Below are positions 1 to 8,603 of a stretch of 49,448 nucleotides of DNA, piece by piece. Source of the DNA: Desulfobacterales bacterium (GTDB lineage Bacteria; Desulfobacterota; Desulfobacteria; Desulfobacterales; SURF-7); assembly GCA_018693105.1 (NCBI GenBank), contig JABHLN010000014.1, positions 1-49,448 of the forward strand. Reading direction: 5' to 3'. Numbering within the stretch: the first letter of the stretch is position 1; the number at the start of each line of letters is the position of its first letter. A program made the position numbers and the translations under genes. Below the pieces are notes generated by a model. It did no database searches, was not told the origin of the DNA, and saw only the letters and a program-made list of their open reading frames with translations.

Positions 1-567
1 GTTGACTCTGTTTCCCTGTCAGTTAACTTACGTGACCTTAAAGAGGTTATTAAAAAAAGCAAGACCCGCCAGGTACTTGTTAATCTTGAAATAGAAAATG
101 GTGAAACAAAATCTGCAATGATTCAAGACCTGCAAAGAGATCCTGTTTCAGGGAATTATCTGCACGTTGATTTTTATCATGTTGAAATGGATCGAAAAAT
201 CAAAGCCAAAGTTCCTGTTACAATATCAGGTAAATCAATAGGCGTTGAAAAAGGCGGTCTGGCACAGCTCGTAAGACGAGAACTTGAAATCATGTGTCTG
301 CCCCAGGATATTCTTGAATTTATTAATATTGACATAACTGACATGGATATTGGTGATTCAGTTCATGTTGATGAAATACCTCTTGAAGGCGACACAGAAA
401 TATTAAGGGATGTTAATTATACTGTAGTCACAATACTAAGTCCGAAGAAAGAGGAAGAAGAAGAAGTTGAAGAAGTTGAAGGTGAAGAAGGTGAAGAAGG
501 TGAAGAAGGTGAAGAAGGTGAAGCTGCCGAAGGTGACGAAGGTGACGATTCTCCATCAGAAAAATAG
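1..567 (+). CDS. rplY: 50S ribosomal protein L25 (CTC family), 5' end outside window
   Basis: The open frame is already running at base 1, so the N-terminus is cut by the window edge. L25 binds 5S rRNA in the large subunit. The visible part holds the end of the N-terminal 5S-binding domain (QDLQRDPVSGNYLHVDFYHV, a family hallmark) followed by the beta-rich CTC domain. The C-terminal tail is almost entirely Glu/Gly/Asp and is encoded partly by four perfect 9-bp repeats (481-516). Acidic tails are common in this family but vary in length. pth follows after 48 bp, the usual rplY-pth pairing, and the two are probably co-transcribed. Confidence 0.95.
   Translation, partial: VDSVSLSVNLRDLKEVIKKSKTRQVLVNLEIENGETKSAMIQDLQRDPVSGNYLHVDFYHVEMDRKIKAKVPVTISGKSIGVEKGGLAQLVRRELEIMCLPQDILEFINIDITDMDIGDSVHVDEIPLEGDTEILRDVNYTVVTILSPKKEEEEEVEEVEGEEGEEGEEGEEGEAAEGDEGDDSPSEK
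481..516 (+). repeat. In-frame 9-bp tandem repeat in the rplY acidic tail
   Basis: Four perfect copies of GGTGAAGAA, each encoding Gly-Glu-Glu, with degenerate copies on both sides. Because the unit is a multiple of three, slippage would change only the tail length and would not break the frame. Confidence 0.9.
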
Positions 568-615
568 GAATATTTCACCATTGAATTCAGAACCGGGTTT
601 TATATCAGGCCTTAT

Positions 616-1200
616 ATGACTGGGAAAAAGCTTCAACTGCTTGTTGGTCTGGGAAACCCCGGGAGAAAATATTCCAGAACCCGTCATAATGTCGGATTTA
701 TGGTAGCAGACAGGATTGCAGAAAATTTTTCCATAAATTTGAACAGCAAAAAGTTTGATACTGAATTTGGCAAGGGACAAATAAACGGCAATAACGTAAT
801 TATTGCAAAACCGATGGCCTATATGAACAGAAGCGGGCCTCCGGTATTGAACCTTGCGAAATATTACAACATATTAATAGAGGACTTGTTGGTCATCCAT
901 GACGACATAGACCTCGATTTTGAAAGAATAAAAATAAAATCGAAAGGAGGACACGGAGGGCACAAAGGAATAAAATCTTTAATTGACGCCTTTGGTAGTG
1001 GTGATTTTTCAAGGATCCGCATCGGTGTTGGCCGACCTGAAGTTCAAGTGGATGTTTCCGATCATGTACTTGGAAAATTCTCTTCCGGAGAAAAAAAGTT
1101 TCTTGTCCGGCTTGTTGAAAGATCCGGTGAAGCTGCCGTCAATGTTCTTTGTGAAGGAATAATTAAAGGAATGAACAGGTTTAATTTTATTAATATTTAA
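616..1200 (+). CDS. pth: Peptidyl-tRNA hydrolase
   Basis: Pth cleaves the ester bond of peptidyl-tRNAs that drop off ribosomes, recycling tRNA in the cytoplasm. At 194 aa it has normal length. The N-terminal GLGNPGRKYSRTRHNVG block carries the family Asn and the catalytic His (HNVG). The Asp of HDDIDL is present. In the GGHGGHKG segment the position that is Asn in the E. coli enzyme (GGHGGHN) is Lys, a substitution I believe occurs in other deltaproteobacterial Pth proteins. The ATG at 616 gives the expected N-terminus. It lies 48 bp after rplY and 32 bp before hppA, whose own SD (GGAGG) is clear. Confidence 0.95.
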   Translation: MTGKKLQLLVGLGNPGRKYSRTRHNVGFMVADRIAENFSINLNSKKFDTEFGKGQINGNNVIIAKPMAYMNRSGPPVLNLAKYYNILIEDLLVIHDDIDLDFERIKIKSKGGHGGHKGIKSLIDAFGSGDFSRIRIGVGRPEVQVDVSDHVLGKFSSGEKKFLVRLVERSGEAAVNVLCEGIIKGMNRFNFINI

Positions 1201-1232
1201 CGTTTTTTTTAACTTTATTTTTTGGAGGAAAT

Positions 1233-3270
1233 ATGGAAGCTATTATTGGAAATCTGCCCTTGGTATGTACCCTCGTGGGTTTGGCAGGTGTTGTATTCGC
1301 AGCTGTTATGGGAATGTCCGTAAAAGCAGCTCCGGCAGGTAATGAAAGAATGACTGAGATTGCAGATGCTATTAAAGCAGGCGCACTCGCATATCTTTAC
1401 CGCCAGATGAAAAGTATGGGTATTGTTGGTGCTATCATTGCCGTAATTCTTTTCTTTGCTCCCCATTACGGGAAATATGCAACCATGGGATTTGTCCTTG
1501 GAGCGGTTGCATCATTTTTAGCAGGTTATTTCGGAATGCGAGTTTCCGTTATTGCAAATGTAAGAACTGCTGAAGCAAGTAGAAACGGTCTTAATGCCGG
1601 TCTTACTATGGCATTCAAGGGCGGTTCAGTTACAGGTATGATCGTTGCCTCTCTTGCACTCACTGTATGTGCAGGTCTTTATTATTTTCTGTCAGGACAG
1701 GAAGGAATTACTTCTAAAGAAATTTCTGCAGCTATGATTGCTCTTGGTTTTGGTGGAAGTCTTATTTCTATCTTCGCACGTCTTGGTGGTGGAATATTCA
1801 CAAAGGGCGCTGATGTTGGTGCTGACCTTGTGGGTAAAGTAGAAGCCGGTATTCCTGAAGATGATCCAAGAAACCCAGGGGTTATTGCAGACAACGTTGG
1901 AGACAATGTTGGAGACGTTGCAGGCATGGGATCAGATATTTTTGAATCATACTGCTGTAACAATTGTTGCTGCTATGGTTCTTGCAGAACTTACATTCAA
2001 AAATAATGAAGTGACTATAATCTTTCCGCTCGCACTTGGAGCTGTATCTATTATCGCATCAGCCATTGCATGCTTCTTTGTAAGACTCAAAGAAGGAAGC
2101 GACTACATCATGGGCGCGCTATACAAAGGCATGTTCGGAGCCGCAATAATCGCAGGTGCCGCATTTTATCCTGTAACCAGTGAACTTATGGGCGGTGTTG
2201 AAGGCCTTTCAGTTGCTGCAATTTATAAATCTGCAATGGTTGGTCTTGTACTTACAGTTGTAATCGTTTTTATTACTGAATATTATACAGGTATTTATAA
2301 ACCGGTTAAAGATATTGCCGAAGCATCTACAACAGGCCACGGTACAAACATCATCCAGGGTCTTGCTGTAAGTATGCAGTCAACAGCTCTTCCTGTTCTT
2401 GCTATTTGTCTTGCAATCTTTTTAGCTGACCATTTTGCCGGACTTTACGGAATCGCAGTTGCCGCAGTTTCAATGCTTTCCATGACAGGTATGGTTATAG
2501 CTATTGATGCATACGGTCCTATTACAGATAATGCCGGTGGTATCGCTGAAATGGCTGAGATGGATGAAGCTGTTCGAGCTGTAACAGATCCTCTTGATGC
2601 AGTTGGAAATACTACAAAGGCTGTAACAAAAGGTTATGCAATCGGTTCTGCTGCACTTGCAGCTCTGGTCCTTTTTGCTGCTTATACACAGGAATTTGAA
2701 GCTCTTGGTAAAAAGCTTTCTTTCGAAATTTCTGATGTTAATGTTCTTATGGGCCTTTTTCTTGGCGGACTCCTTCCTTTCCTTTTCGGTTCAATGGCTA
2801 TGACAGCTGTTGGTAAAGCAGGTCATGCGGTTGTTAAGGAAGTTAGACGTCAGTTTGCTGAAATTCCGGGAATCATGGAAGGTACTGCAAAACCTGATTA
2901 TGCTGCATGTGTTGATATCGTAACAAAGTTTGCACTTTCAGAAATGATGATTCCTGCTATACTTCCTGTAATAGCTCCCGTTATCGTGGGTTTTGTTCTT
3001 GGACCGGAAGCTCTTGGCGGACTCCTTATCGGTAGTATCACAACCGGTATTTTTGTTGCCATATCAATGACAACAGGTGGTGCTGCATGGGATAATGCAA
3101 AAAAATACATCGAAGACGGAAACCTTGGCGGAAAAGGCAGCGATGCTCATAAAGCAGCGGTTACCGGTGATACAGTAGGCGACCCTTACAAAGACACTGC
3201 GGGTCCTGCTATCAACCCAATGATCAAGATTCTGAACGTTGTTGCACTTCTTCTCGTTCCATTCCTGTAG
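1233..3270 (+). pseudogene. hppA: Membrane-bound proton-translocating pyrophosphatase, frameshifted
   Basis: HppA hydrolyses cytoplasmic PPi and pumps ions across the inner membrane. The reading frame that starts at 1233 (SD GGAGG) runs through the substrate site ([13 protein letters not shown], then [19 protein letters not shown]) to FESYCCN, then goes out of frame. From 1963 the neighbouring frame carries the rest ([10 protein letters not shown] to the stop at 3270), including the second acidic motif [11 protein letters not shown]. Skipping one base near 1956-1963 restores about 678 aa, a normal mPPase length, and restores family spacing after FES. GNTTKA near 2610 has Lys at the position that marks the K+-independent H+-pumping class. 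All else is well preserved, so this is a recent mutation or a sequencing/assembly error. Confidence 0.85.
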
Positions 3271-3302
3271 TCTTGAATCATAAATATTTATACTGATATA
3301 AG

Positions 3303-3336
3303 GGGGATCGGATTTAATTCCGATCCCTCTTTTTAT
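3303..3336 (+). terminator. Rho-independent terminator after hppA
   Basis: A perfect 9-bp stem (GGGATCGGA at 3304-3312 and TCCGATCCC at 3319-3327) with a 6-nt loop is followed by a T-rich run. It lies 33 bp after the hppA stop and would end the rplY-pth-hppA transcript. Confidence 0.85.
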
Positions 3337-3592
3337 TTGTTCACTCATACCTTTGAAAAACTATTTTCTATTAAACTAAAGACTTATATATCTGTCACAA
3401 CACAAATAAGAATAAAAACATTGAGACTGACAAGGAAACTGGCAAAGCTGTTATAATTCAAAGGTCTTTCACTGTTTACCATCCGAGTTTGTATGTTCAA
3501 CCTTTATGGTTGATTGTTTTAGATATTTTTGATATAAATATATAATTTTGTTTCACATTAAATAGCTAATATAAAAAAGCCGGGGTTTAAAA
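3337..3592 (+). other. Intergenic region between hppA terminator and carD
   Basis: AT-rich and without a credible coding frame. It has a small hairpin (TCAACC/GGTTGA around 3498-3515) followed by Ts, which could be a weak terminator or part of a leader. The carD promoter is expected here, but I cannot single out -35/-10 boxes with confidence. Confidence 0.5.
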
Positions 3593-4138
3593 ATGGCAGA
3601 AAAGGCAATCAAAAACAAAGATAGTGTTGAAGGCCAGGAACAAAAAACATTCAATCCTGGAGATCTTGCGGTTTATCCTGCGCATGGCGTTGGTATAATT
3701 GAATCAATTGAAAGCCGTGAAATCGGGGGTGAAAAAATGAATTTTTATATCATGAAGATCATTGAAAATAATATGGTCATCATGATACCCACAAAAAACG
3801 TTACATCTGTGGGCCTTAGAAGTGTAATCAATAAAAAAGATATCAAAAAAGTATACGGGGTTATTCAAAAAGATAACGACAACTCTCTTGACAACCAGAC
3901 CTGGAATCGCAGACATCGTGAATATATGGAAAAAATAAAAACAGGCTCACTATACGATGTAGCTGAAGTTTTCAGAGACCTATTTACTTTAAAATTTTCA
4001 AAAGACCTTTCTTTTGGTGAACGTAAACTTTTTGATACAGCTCAGGGGCTGCTTTTAAAAGAACTATGCATTTCCACAGGCAAGGATGAGAAAAACATTC
4101 TCTCCGAAATTGAGGCTCTTTTCGAAACAAAAAATTAA
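3593..4138 (+). CDS. carD: CarD/CdnL-family RNA polymerase-binding regulator
   Basis: CarD/CdnL proteins bind the RNA polymerase beta subunit through an N-terminal Tudor-like domain and stabilise open complexes. At 181 aa it has family size. After about 20 polar residues, the segment FNPGDLAVYPAHGVGIIESI is the typical start of the RNAP-interaction domain. The remainder (to about residue 175) is the helical DNA-contacting domain. The gene sits alone behind its own upstream region and is followed 17 bp later by the rluD-like gene, so the two may share a transcript. The exact biological target set cannot be read from sequence. Confidence 0.92.
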   Translation: MAEKAIKNKDSVEGQEQKTFNPGDLAVYPAHGVGIIESIESREIGGEKMNFYIMKIIENNMVIMIPTKNVTSVGLRSVINKKDIKKVYGVIQKDNDNSLDNQTWNRRHREYMEKIKTGSLYDVAEVFRDLFTLKFSKDLSFGERKLFDTAQGLLLKELCISTGKDEKNILSEIEALFETKN

Positions 4139-4155
4139 AATAGTTATCTTCGCAA

Positions 4156-5118
4156 ATGCCCGACAGGGATTTATTTTCCATAATCGTTGAAGAACGCGAC
4201 ACAAATATTCGTCTTGATTCCCTAGTTGCGTCCCACATATCCGACTGTTCCAGGAATACCGCATCGACTCTGATACAAAAAGGAATAATACTAGTTCAGG
4301 GTATTGCAAAAAAACCCGGGTACCGTGTTAAAACAGGCGAAAAAATATCTGGGTATATACCCCCACCTGAAATCATATCATTTGATCCTGAGCCTATAAC
4401 AATTGATATTATCTATGAAGATGAGCATATCGTAGTCGTAAATAAAGCTGCCGGTATGGTTGTACATCCTGCTCCCGGGCATTACACAGGCACACTTGTT
4501 AATGCACTCCTTTTCAAATGCCGCGATCTCAAAAGCATTGGGGACAAATTACGTCCGGGAATAGTTCATCGCCTTGATATGAACACTTCAGGTATAATCG
4601 TCGTTGCAAAAAATCAAAATGCCCACGAGCAGCTTTCTTCAGATTTTAAATTAAGAAAAATAAATAAGAAATACCTGGCATTAGTATACAACGATATGGA
4701 ATCCAGATCCGGTGTTATTGAATTACCTATTGGCCGACACCCTACTGATCGGAAAAAAATGTCGGTAAAAAGTAAAAAATCCAGAAAAGCTGAAACAACC
4801 TGGCAGCTTATTGAAAAGTTCGGGGGTCTGTCACTCCTCGAATTAAAACTTATTACAGGCAGAACTCACCAGATACGTGTTCATTGTGCTGCTATCAACC
4901 ATCATATAGTCGGTGATTCGGTTTACGGCCGGAAAAATGGGGGAAGAAATCTTTCAGATGAGGTTAGAAAAATATTAAAACCAGCTAAGAGACAATTGCT
5001 TCATTCATGGCAGATAGGGTTTTCACACCCTGCAACAGGTATATATATGGATCTTAAAGCACCGATTCCTGAAGACATGAATCAAATAATATCTGGTTTA
5101 AAAGGCCTGGGCCAATAG
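4156..5118 (+). CDS. rluD: RluA-family 23S rRNA pseudouridine synthase (RluD-like)
   Basis: The protein isomerises uridine to pseudouridine in RNA, most likely in 23S rRNA helix 69 if it is a true RluD. It has an N-terminal S4 RNA-binding domain (about residues 18-65, RLDSLVA...), then the catalytic domain with HRLDMNTSG containing the catalytic Asp at residue 141, and the late RTHQIRVH motif. At 320 aa it is full length. The S4 domain and length favour RluD over RluA or RluC, but substrate choice among paralogs is inferred. It is convergent with the rnf operon. Confidence 0.9.
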   Translation: MPDRDLFSIIVEERDTNIRLDSLVASHISDCSRNTASTLIQKGIILVQGIAKKPGYRVKTGEKISGYIPPPEIISFDPEPITIDIIYEDEHIVVVNKAAGMVVHPAPGHYTGTLVNALLFKCRDLKSIGDKLRPGIVHRLDMNTSGIIVVAKNQNAHEQLSSDFKLRKINKKYLALVYNDMESRSGVIELPIGRHPTDRKKMSVKSKKSRKAETTWQLIEKFGGLSLLELKLITGRTHQIRVHCAAINHHIVGDSVYGRKNGGRNLSDEVRKILKPAKRQLLHSWQIGFSHPATGIYMDLKAPIPEDMNQIISGLKGLGQ

Positions 5119-5176
5119 GCACGGCTTTAGTTTAACCGTTTTAATTGGTTTGATTGGTTCTGTTGTTAAACTAATA

Positions 5177-5221
5177 AAACCATTAAAACCAATGAAACCA
5201 ATGAAACCAATGAAACCAATG
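5177..5221. repeat. 9-bp tandem repeat between convergent operons
   Basis: Four perfect copies of AAACCAATG (5186-5221) follow a degenerate copy (5177-5185). Upstream, 5137-5160 carries TTGGTTT-type sequence that can pair with the repeats, so the tract may fold and act as a loose bidirectional terminator between rluD (+) and rnfB (-). Any reading through it is only a (KPM)n peptide and is not a gene. Confidence 0.75.
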
Positions 5222-5231
5222 AAACCCTTAT

Positions 5232-7319
5232 TTATGCAGCAACATCCCTGTTATAACAAATCCTGCAACAATCAAGGCACCGTTTTGACTCTTTTATTGC
5301 GTCCTTTTGGGTTATTACAAGGTCTGCCTCTTCAAAGGTTTTGATCCTTTCATCAACAGGAAGTTCAGGCATCTCAGTTCTTGTGCTTTGTTCAATCCCG
5401 GGAACAGATTCGAAAATTGTTCCTGGAATATGTGTTTTAAACAATGACCTTTTTACAGGTGTTACTTCCTCACCGTTCAAATAAAGATGTATGGATCTTG
5501 CCGCTCTTCTGCCGCCACCTATTGCTTCTACAACAAGAGAAGCTCCTGTAGCAGAGTCACCGCCAGTAAAGATATAGGGAATATTAGTCTGGAGAGTTTC
5601 AGGGTCAGCCGAATCTATTGTGCTCCATCTCGTAGTCTCAAGATTTTCTAATGCAATATCCGTTTCTTTAAATGAAACATCCGGACCCTGACCTATTGCT
5701 GTAACCAGCATATCAGTATCAAGAACAGTTTCCGAACCTTCGATGGGAACCGGCCTTCTTCTGCCGCTTTCATCAGGTTCCCCTAATTCCATTTTTAAAT
5801 ACTCAAGACCCTTTACATTTCCGTTCTCATCAGCAACAACCTTATTAGGTGCTGCAAGGAAATGGAAATTAATACCTTCATGTTCGGCAGCCTCAATTTC
5901 AACCATATTGGCGGGCATTTCTTTTCTTGTACGCCTGTAAACAATTGAAACTTCATCAGCACCAAGTCTCACGAGTGTTCTTACACAATCAATTGCAGTA
6001 TTACCACCACCGATAACGACACATTTCTTACCTACAAATATCTTCTCATCACTATCGCCATGCTGGGTCAGGGAAAAGCGTGAAAGAAAATCAATTCCTG
6101 TATAACAACCATTAAGATCTTCACCTTCAATGCCGAGGTTATAATCCTTCCATGCTCCTATACCCATAAATATTGCATCAAAACCCTTTTCTTTAAGGGA
6201 ATCAACGGTAATATCCTGGCCAAGCTTTACATTAACATGAGACTTTATACCAAGATTTAATATACCTTCAATTTCCCATTCAAGCACTTTCTTGGGTAAG
6301 CGATATTCAGGAATTCCATATCGTATCATTCCGCCTAATTTTGGCATCATATCAAATATTTCAACATCATGACCAAGTCGACGGAGAAAGAAAGCACAAC
6401 TTAAACCAGCAGGTCCACCACCAATAACAGCTACCTTTTTCCCCGTAGAAGGAGCGCATGGTATATTGAACCGACTTCCGGAATTCATCTCAAAGTCAGC
6501 AACAAAACGTTTCATCTGGTTTATTGAGACCGGTTCTTCATCCTCAATATCCCTGCGGCATTTATCTTCACAAGGATGCGGACATACTCGACCGCATGAT
6601 AAAAGAAGCGGATTCCTTTCACGAATAGTATGAACAGAACCTTCGTAGTCACCTTCTCTTATTTGCCTTATATATTTTGGTATGTCTATTTCGGCAGGGC
6701 ATGTTTGAGCACATGGTGATAACGCTGCATCAAACTGGTTAAAAGTAAGAAGCCTGTCAGACATTGTTTTGACTTTAATAATATTTTTCGGACATGCAGT
6801 CTGGCAAGCACCACATCCTACACATTTGCTTTCAATAACTACCGGATAATTTTCAGGCCCCATTTCAATAGCATCAAATATACAAGCCTTTATACAGTCC
6901 CCGTATCCAAGACAACCTATACTGCATACACGTTTACCTCCGTGAATTGAATCAATTGCGCTGCAGCTGGTTACTCCCATATATTCATACTTATCTTCGG
7001 CCCTGTCACCGCCCCTGCACTCATTTTCAGACAACAGGGTCTCGGCAGTGCCCGGATCCATGCCCATAACCTGGGCTATTGCAGTAGCTGCCTCCATCCC
7101 TGCAATTACACATACGCTCGGTTTAGCTTTCTTACCAACAACCGCAGTAGCTGCTGCCGCACAACCGGTATAACCGCATCCGCCACAGTTTGCACCTGAG
7201 GTAAGTGATTCTATTTCAGCAATTCGGGGGTCCTCATACACATAAAATACTCTTGAGGCAACGGCGAGAACAATTCCGCAAGCACCGCCTATGCCCAACA
7301 TAAATAAAAACGCAGTCAC
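5232..7319 (-). CDS. rnfB: RnfB fused to a GltD-like FAD/NAD(P) oxidoreductase
   Basis: RnfB carries electrons between ferredoxin and the membrane part of the Rnf ion pump. The N-terminus has the usual single membrane helix (about 1-28), the RnfB cluster motif (Cys45, 48, 53, 70) and two 4Fe-4S ferredoxin motifs (about 130-190). Instead of ending there, it continues for about 500 residues as a GltD-type protein: a Cys-rich cluster domain (CAQTCPAEIDIPKYI, CGRVCPHPCEDKC), an FAD fold (VAVIGGGPAGLSCAFFLRRL) and a NAD(P) fold (VVIGGGNTAIDCVRTL). Total 695 aa against about 200-300 for plain RnfB. The start is GTG with a strong SD (GGAGG, 5-6 nt away). The frame is unbroken. It is the last gene of the operon, 91 bp after rnfA. 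Confidence 0.93.
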   Translation of the reverse strand: MTAFLFMLGIGGACGIVLAVASRVFYVYEDPRIAEIESLTSGANCGGCGYTGCAAAATAVVGKKAKPSVCVIAGMEAATAIAQVMGMDPGTAETLLSENECRGGDRAEDKYEYMGVTSCSAIDSIHGGKRVCSIGCLGYGDCIKACIFDAIEMGPENYPVVIESKCVGCGACQTACPKNIIKVKTMSDRLLTFNQFDAALSPCAQTCPAEIDIPKYIRQIREGDYEGSVHTIRERNPLLLSCGRVCPHPCEDKCRRDIEDEEPVSINQMKRFVADFEMNSGSRFNIPCAPSTGKKVAVIGGGPAGLSCAFFLRRLGHDVEIFDMMPKLGGMIRYGIPEYRLPKKVLEWEIEGILNLGIKSHVNVKLGQDITVDSLKEKGFDAIFMGIGAWKDYNLGIEGEDLNGCYTGIDFLSRFSLTQHGDSDEKIFVGKKCVVIGGGNTAIDCVRTLVRLGADEVSIVYRRTRKEMPANMVEIEAAEHEGINFHFLAAPNKVVADENGNVKGLEYLKMELGEPDESGRRRPVPIEGSETVLDTDMLVTAIGQGPDVSFKETDIALENLETTRWSTIDSADPETLQTNIPYIFTGGDSATGASLVVEAIGGGRRAARSIHLYLNGEEVTPVKRSLFKTHIPGTIFESVPGIEQSTRTEMPELPVDERIKTFEEADLVITQKDAIKESKRCLDCCRICYNRDVAA

Positions 7320-7410
7320 AATATCCTCCGGTTTATTAACTTAAGAAGAAAAGGAGAGAATAATAAATAGCTTTAAAGGAATACATGCCTTAATAATATC
7401 TATATTGTTA

Positions 7411-7983
7411 TTATACCATCCCTTTAAATGCGTAAAAGGCTAATGCAATTACACCTGCAGTAACAAGGCCTATTGAAGTATCTTCAAGCTGTTTTGGTAC
7501 TCTTGCCAGAATAATTCTTTCACGAACGCCTGCAAATAAAATAAGAGCAAGACCAAAACCAACTGCATAAGCAAATGAAGCAACCAATGACTGTACAAAT
7601 GTAAGTTCCTTATCAACATTTAGAACACAGGCACCCATGACCGCACAATTGGTAGTTATAAGCGGTAAAAAGATACCAAGACCGGCATATAATGCCGGTA
7701 TGCTCTTTTTTAAAAACATCTCTACAAATTGTACCAGTGAAGCGATCACAAGAATAAAAGAAATCGTTCTAAGATATACCAGATCAAAGCGGACAAGAAT
7801 TAAGTCATATATCAGCCATGTAATTGTTCCGGCCAGAACCAGTACAAATATAACAGCCATTGACATACCGACAGCTGTCTCCATCTTTTTGGATGTACCT
7901 AAAAATGGACAGTTGCCCAGAAATTGAGCAAGCAGAATATTGTTTACAAAAATACATCCTATGATAATTTCCATGTAGCCCAT
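7411..7983 (-). CDS. rnfA: Rnf complex integral membrane subunit A
   Basis: RnfA is a six-helix inner-membrane subunit related to NqrE. With RnfE it forms the membrane core that in known structures holds a 2Fe-2S cluster between Cys residues. The early NILLAQFLGNCPFLGTSKK segment and the central TNCAVMGACV segment are characteristic; each contains a conserved Cys. At 190 aa it has normal length. It starts 9 bp after the rnfE stop, so the pair is transcribed and probably translated together. Confidence 0.96.
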   Translation of the reverse strand: MGYMEIIIGCIFVNNILLAQFLGNCPFLGTSKKMETAVGMSMAVIFVLVLAGTITWLIYDLILVRFDLVYLRTISFILVIASLVQFVEMFLKKSIPALYAGLGIFLPLITTNCAVMGACVLNVDKELTFVQSLVASFAYAVGFGLALILFAGVRERIILARVPKQLEDTSIGLVTAGVIALAFYAFKGMV

Positions 7984-7992
7984 TTTATTCTC

Positions 7993-8586
7993 CTACTTAC
8001 TTCCAATAATATTCATACCGCAAAGCATAAGTCCTAGACAGACAAACGCACCAGGGGCCTGGACCATAAATGCAAACGGCTCATATGAAGCGCCGAAAAC
8101 TGACATGCCAAGAAACATTCCTGTTCCCAATATTTCTCTTACTGCTCCAAGGGCACCCAGGGAAAGAGTAAAACCGACACCCATGCCAAGCCCATCAGCA
8201 ACTGACGGGATAAGCTTGTTTTTAAAAGCAAACGCTTCCGCACGACCAAGTACAAGACAATTAACAACAATAAGGGGTATAAAAACACCGAGTTTTAAAA
8301 ATAAAGGATACGCAAAGGCCTGCATAAGAAGCTCAACCACAGTTACAAATGTCGCAATAATAACAATAAAACATGCAATTCTTACTTTTGCAGGAATAAA
8401 TTTACGCAAAATTGAAACAAGTATATTTGAACAAACCAGAACAAAGGTTGTGGCAAGGCCCATTCCAATACCATTTTCCATGGTTGTCGTCACACCCAGT
8501 ACAGGGCATAAGCCAAGCACAAGACGAAATGGTGCAATTTCTTCCCATAAGCCTTTGGTGAATTCCTGAGTTACAGTTTTAGCCAT
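7993..8586 (-). CDS. rnfE: Rnf complex integral membrane subunit E
   Basis: RnfE is the partner of RnfA (related to NqrD) in the electron-carrying membrane core. The N-terminal segment LVLGLCPVLGVTTTMENG and the middle IVVNCLVLGRAEAFA segment are family signatures, with the conserved Cys in each. The 197-aa length is normal and several hydrophobic helices cover most of it. It begins 17 bp after the rnfG stop. Identity is secure from motif content and operon position. Confidence 0.96.
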   Translation of the reverse strand: MAKTVTQEFTKGLWEEIAPFRLVLGLCPVLGVTTTMENGIGMGLATTFVLVCSNILVSILRKFIPAKVRIACFIVIIATFVTVVELLMQAFAYPLFLKLGVFIPLIVVNCLVLGRAEAFAFKNKLIPSVADGLGMGVGFTLSLGALGAVREILGTGMFLGMSVFGASYEPFAFMVQAPGAFVCLGLMLCGMNIIGSK

Positions 8587-8603
8587 ATTAATGTCTCCCT
8601 ATT

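Noticed and set aside
1950-1970. Programmed ribosomal frameshift in hppA
   Set aside because: No slippery heptamer, no internal SD at the proper spacing and no following stem are evident; the family is not known for recoding.
1861-2000. A separate gene starting at 1861 for the second half of hppA
   Set aside because: The first ~34 codons of that frame overlap the proper hppA frame and give unrelated sequence; similarity to mPPase begins only near 1963, so this is one broken gene.
5150-5344. Small plus-strand gene with a (KPM)n repeat peptide
   Set aside because: It is produced by translation of the 9-bp tandem repeat and runs into the antisense of rnfB; there is no SD or conserved sequence.
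7400-8560. Long plus-strand frames opposite rnfA and rnfE
   Set aside because: They are antisense shadows of strongly conserved membrane genes and encode no recognisable protein.
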